A DNA stretch of 41,263 bases from Deinococcus malanensis (GTDB lineage: Bacteria > Deinococcota > Deinococci > Deinococcales > Deinococcaceae): positions 1-41,263 of the forward strand of contig NZ_BMPP01000023.1 in assembly GCF_014647655.1 (NCBI RefSeq), given 5' to 3'. How positions within the stretch are numbered: position 1 is the stretch's first letter; each line of letters begins with the position of its first letter. This document shows, one piece after another, positions 41,160-41,263 of the stretch. Made by a program: the position numbers and the translations under genes. The notes under the pieces were generated by a model that made no database searches, was not told the origin of the DNA, and worked only from the letters and a program-made list of their open reading frames with translations.

Positions 41160-41262
41160 TGAGGTTGTGCCGGTTTTGCGTACTTCAAGTTAAGCGGCGG
41201 CTGGCTGTCTGGCAAGATGGTGGGCTTCGAACTCGGCAGGGCTGAGATACCCAAGGGTCGAG
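41160..41262 (-). mobile_element. Right end of an IS3-family insertion sequence, inverted copy (right border of window)
   Basis: Exact reverse complement of 1-103. The IS terminus begins at 41160 with TGAGGTTGTGCC. Both copies face the window with their transposase 3' ends. The segment between them is therefore flanked by inverted repeats of one IS. Confidence 0.8.
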
Positions 41263-41263
41263 T
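41190..41263 (-). CDS. IS3-family transposase (OrfB), C-terminal end only
   Basis: Minus-strand reading gives the same STLGYLSPAEFE tail as the left border, ending in TAA at 41190-41192. The rest of the gene lies outside the window. Confidence 0.8.
   Translation of the reverse strand, partial: STLGYLSPAEFEAHHLARQPAAA

Noticed and set aside
1..41263. Damage-response palindrome (TTATGTCATTGACATAA-like) of Deinococcus
   Set aside because: No good match was seen by eye near the starts of the genes, including the XPB and rarA genes; a motif scan would be decisive.
1..41263. CRISPR array, tRNA or rRNA genes
   Set aside because: No regular spaced repeats, no tRNA-like cloverleaf with CCA end and no rRNA-like segments were recognised.

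Overview
The window is GC-rich accessory DNA, most likely a plasmid or megaplasmid segment from a Deinococcus. Reasons: the mix of genes (bacterial XPB helicase with its partner, RarA, tandem universal stress protein, LEA-like hydrophilic protein, DUF421, DUF1206, PRC-barrel/DUF2382 and macro-domain proteins), the many small secreted proteins, and several genes whose only plausible promoter is a TANNNT box 5 to 9 bases in front of the start codon. That arrangement implies leaderless mRNA, a known habit of Deinococcus. The two ends of the window are an exact 103-bp inverted repeat. Each copy holds the C-terminus of an IS3-family transposase and one IS end, so the segment is bracketed by two inverted copies of one insertion sequence (or is a contig that stops inside them).

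Layout. 0.1-5.2 kb (minus strand): a universal stress protein and a baeRF-type release-factor-like protein, then an overlapping pair, App1-type phosphatidate phosphatase and phospholipase D, which could turn phospholipid into phosphatidic acid and then diacylglycerol. 5.5-9.6 kb: LEA-like protein, two secreted proteins, remnants of a methyltransferase and a GNAT acetyltransferase, and a macro-domain protein. 9.7-17.5 kb: stand-alone RecD2-N-like protein, unknown genes, a frameshifted gene, an Rcp1-type response regulator, a voltage-gated channel cut short by a TAG, a metallophosphoesterase, and DUF421. 17.5-30.8 kb: an envelope and stress section with HtrA protease, small secreted proteins, DUF1206, a two-component system, a secreted protein built from two copies of one domain (its broken paralogue lies 6 kb away), PRC-barrel/DUF2382, a repeat protein, a broken DUF2254 gene and a HAD phosphatase. 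30.9-38 kb: a DNA-repair block with XPB, a small AT-hook-like protein, an 815-residue XPB-associated protein and RarA. 38-41 kb: gene debris (IS4-type transposase, DUF5694, other fragments), a winged-helix regulator, and an Lrp/EamA pair.

The main themes are stress response (protein quality control, ADP-ribose metabolism, lipid turnover, desiccation-type proteins), DNA repair, and a high load of decayed genes. At least ten are truncated, frameshifted or carry a stop, as expected of a plastic plasmid region. No CRISPR array, tRNA, rRNA or replication origin was recognised.
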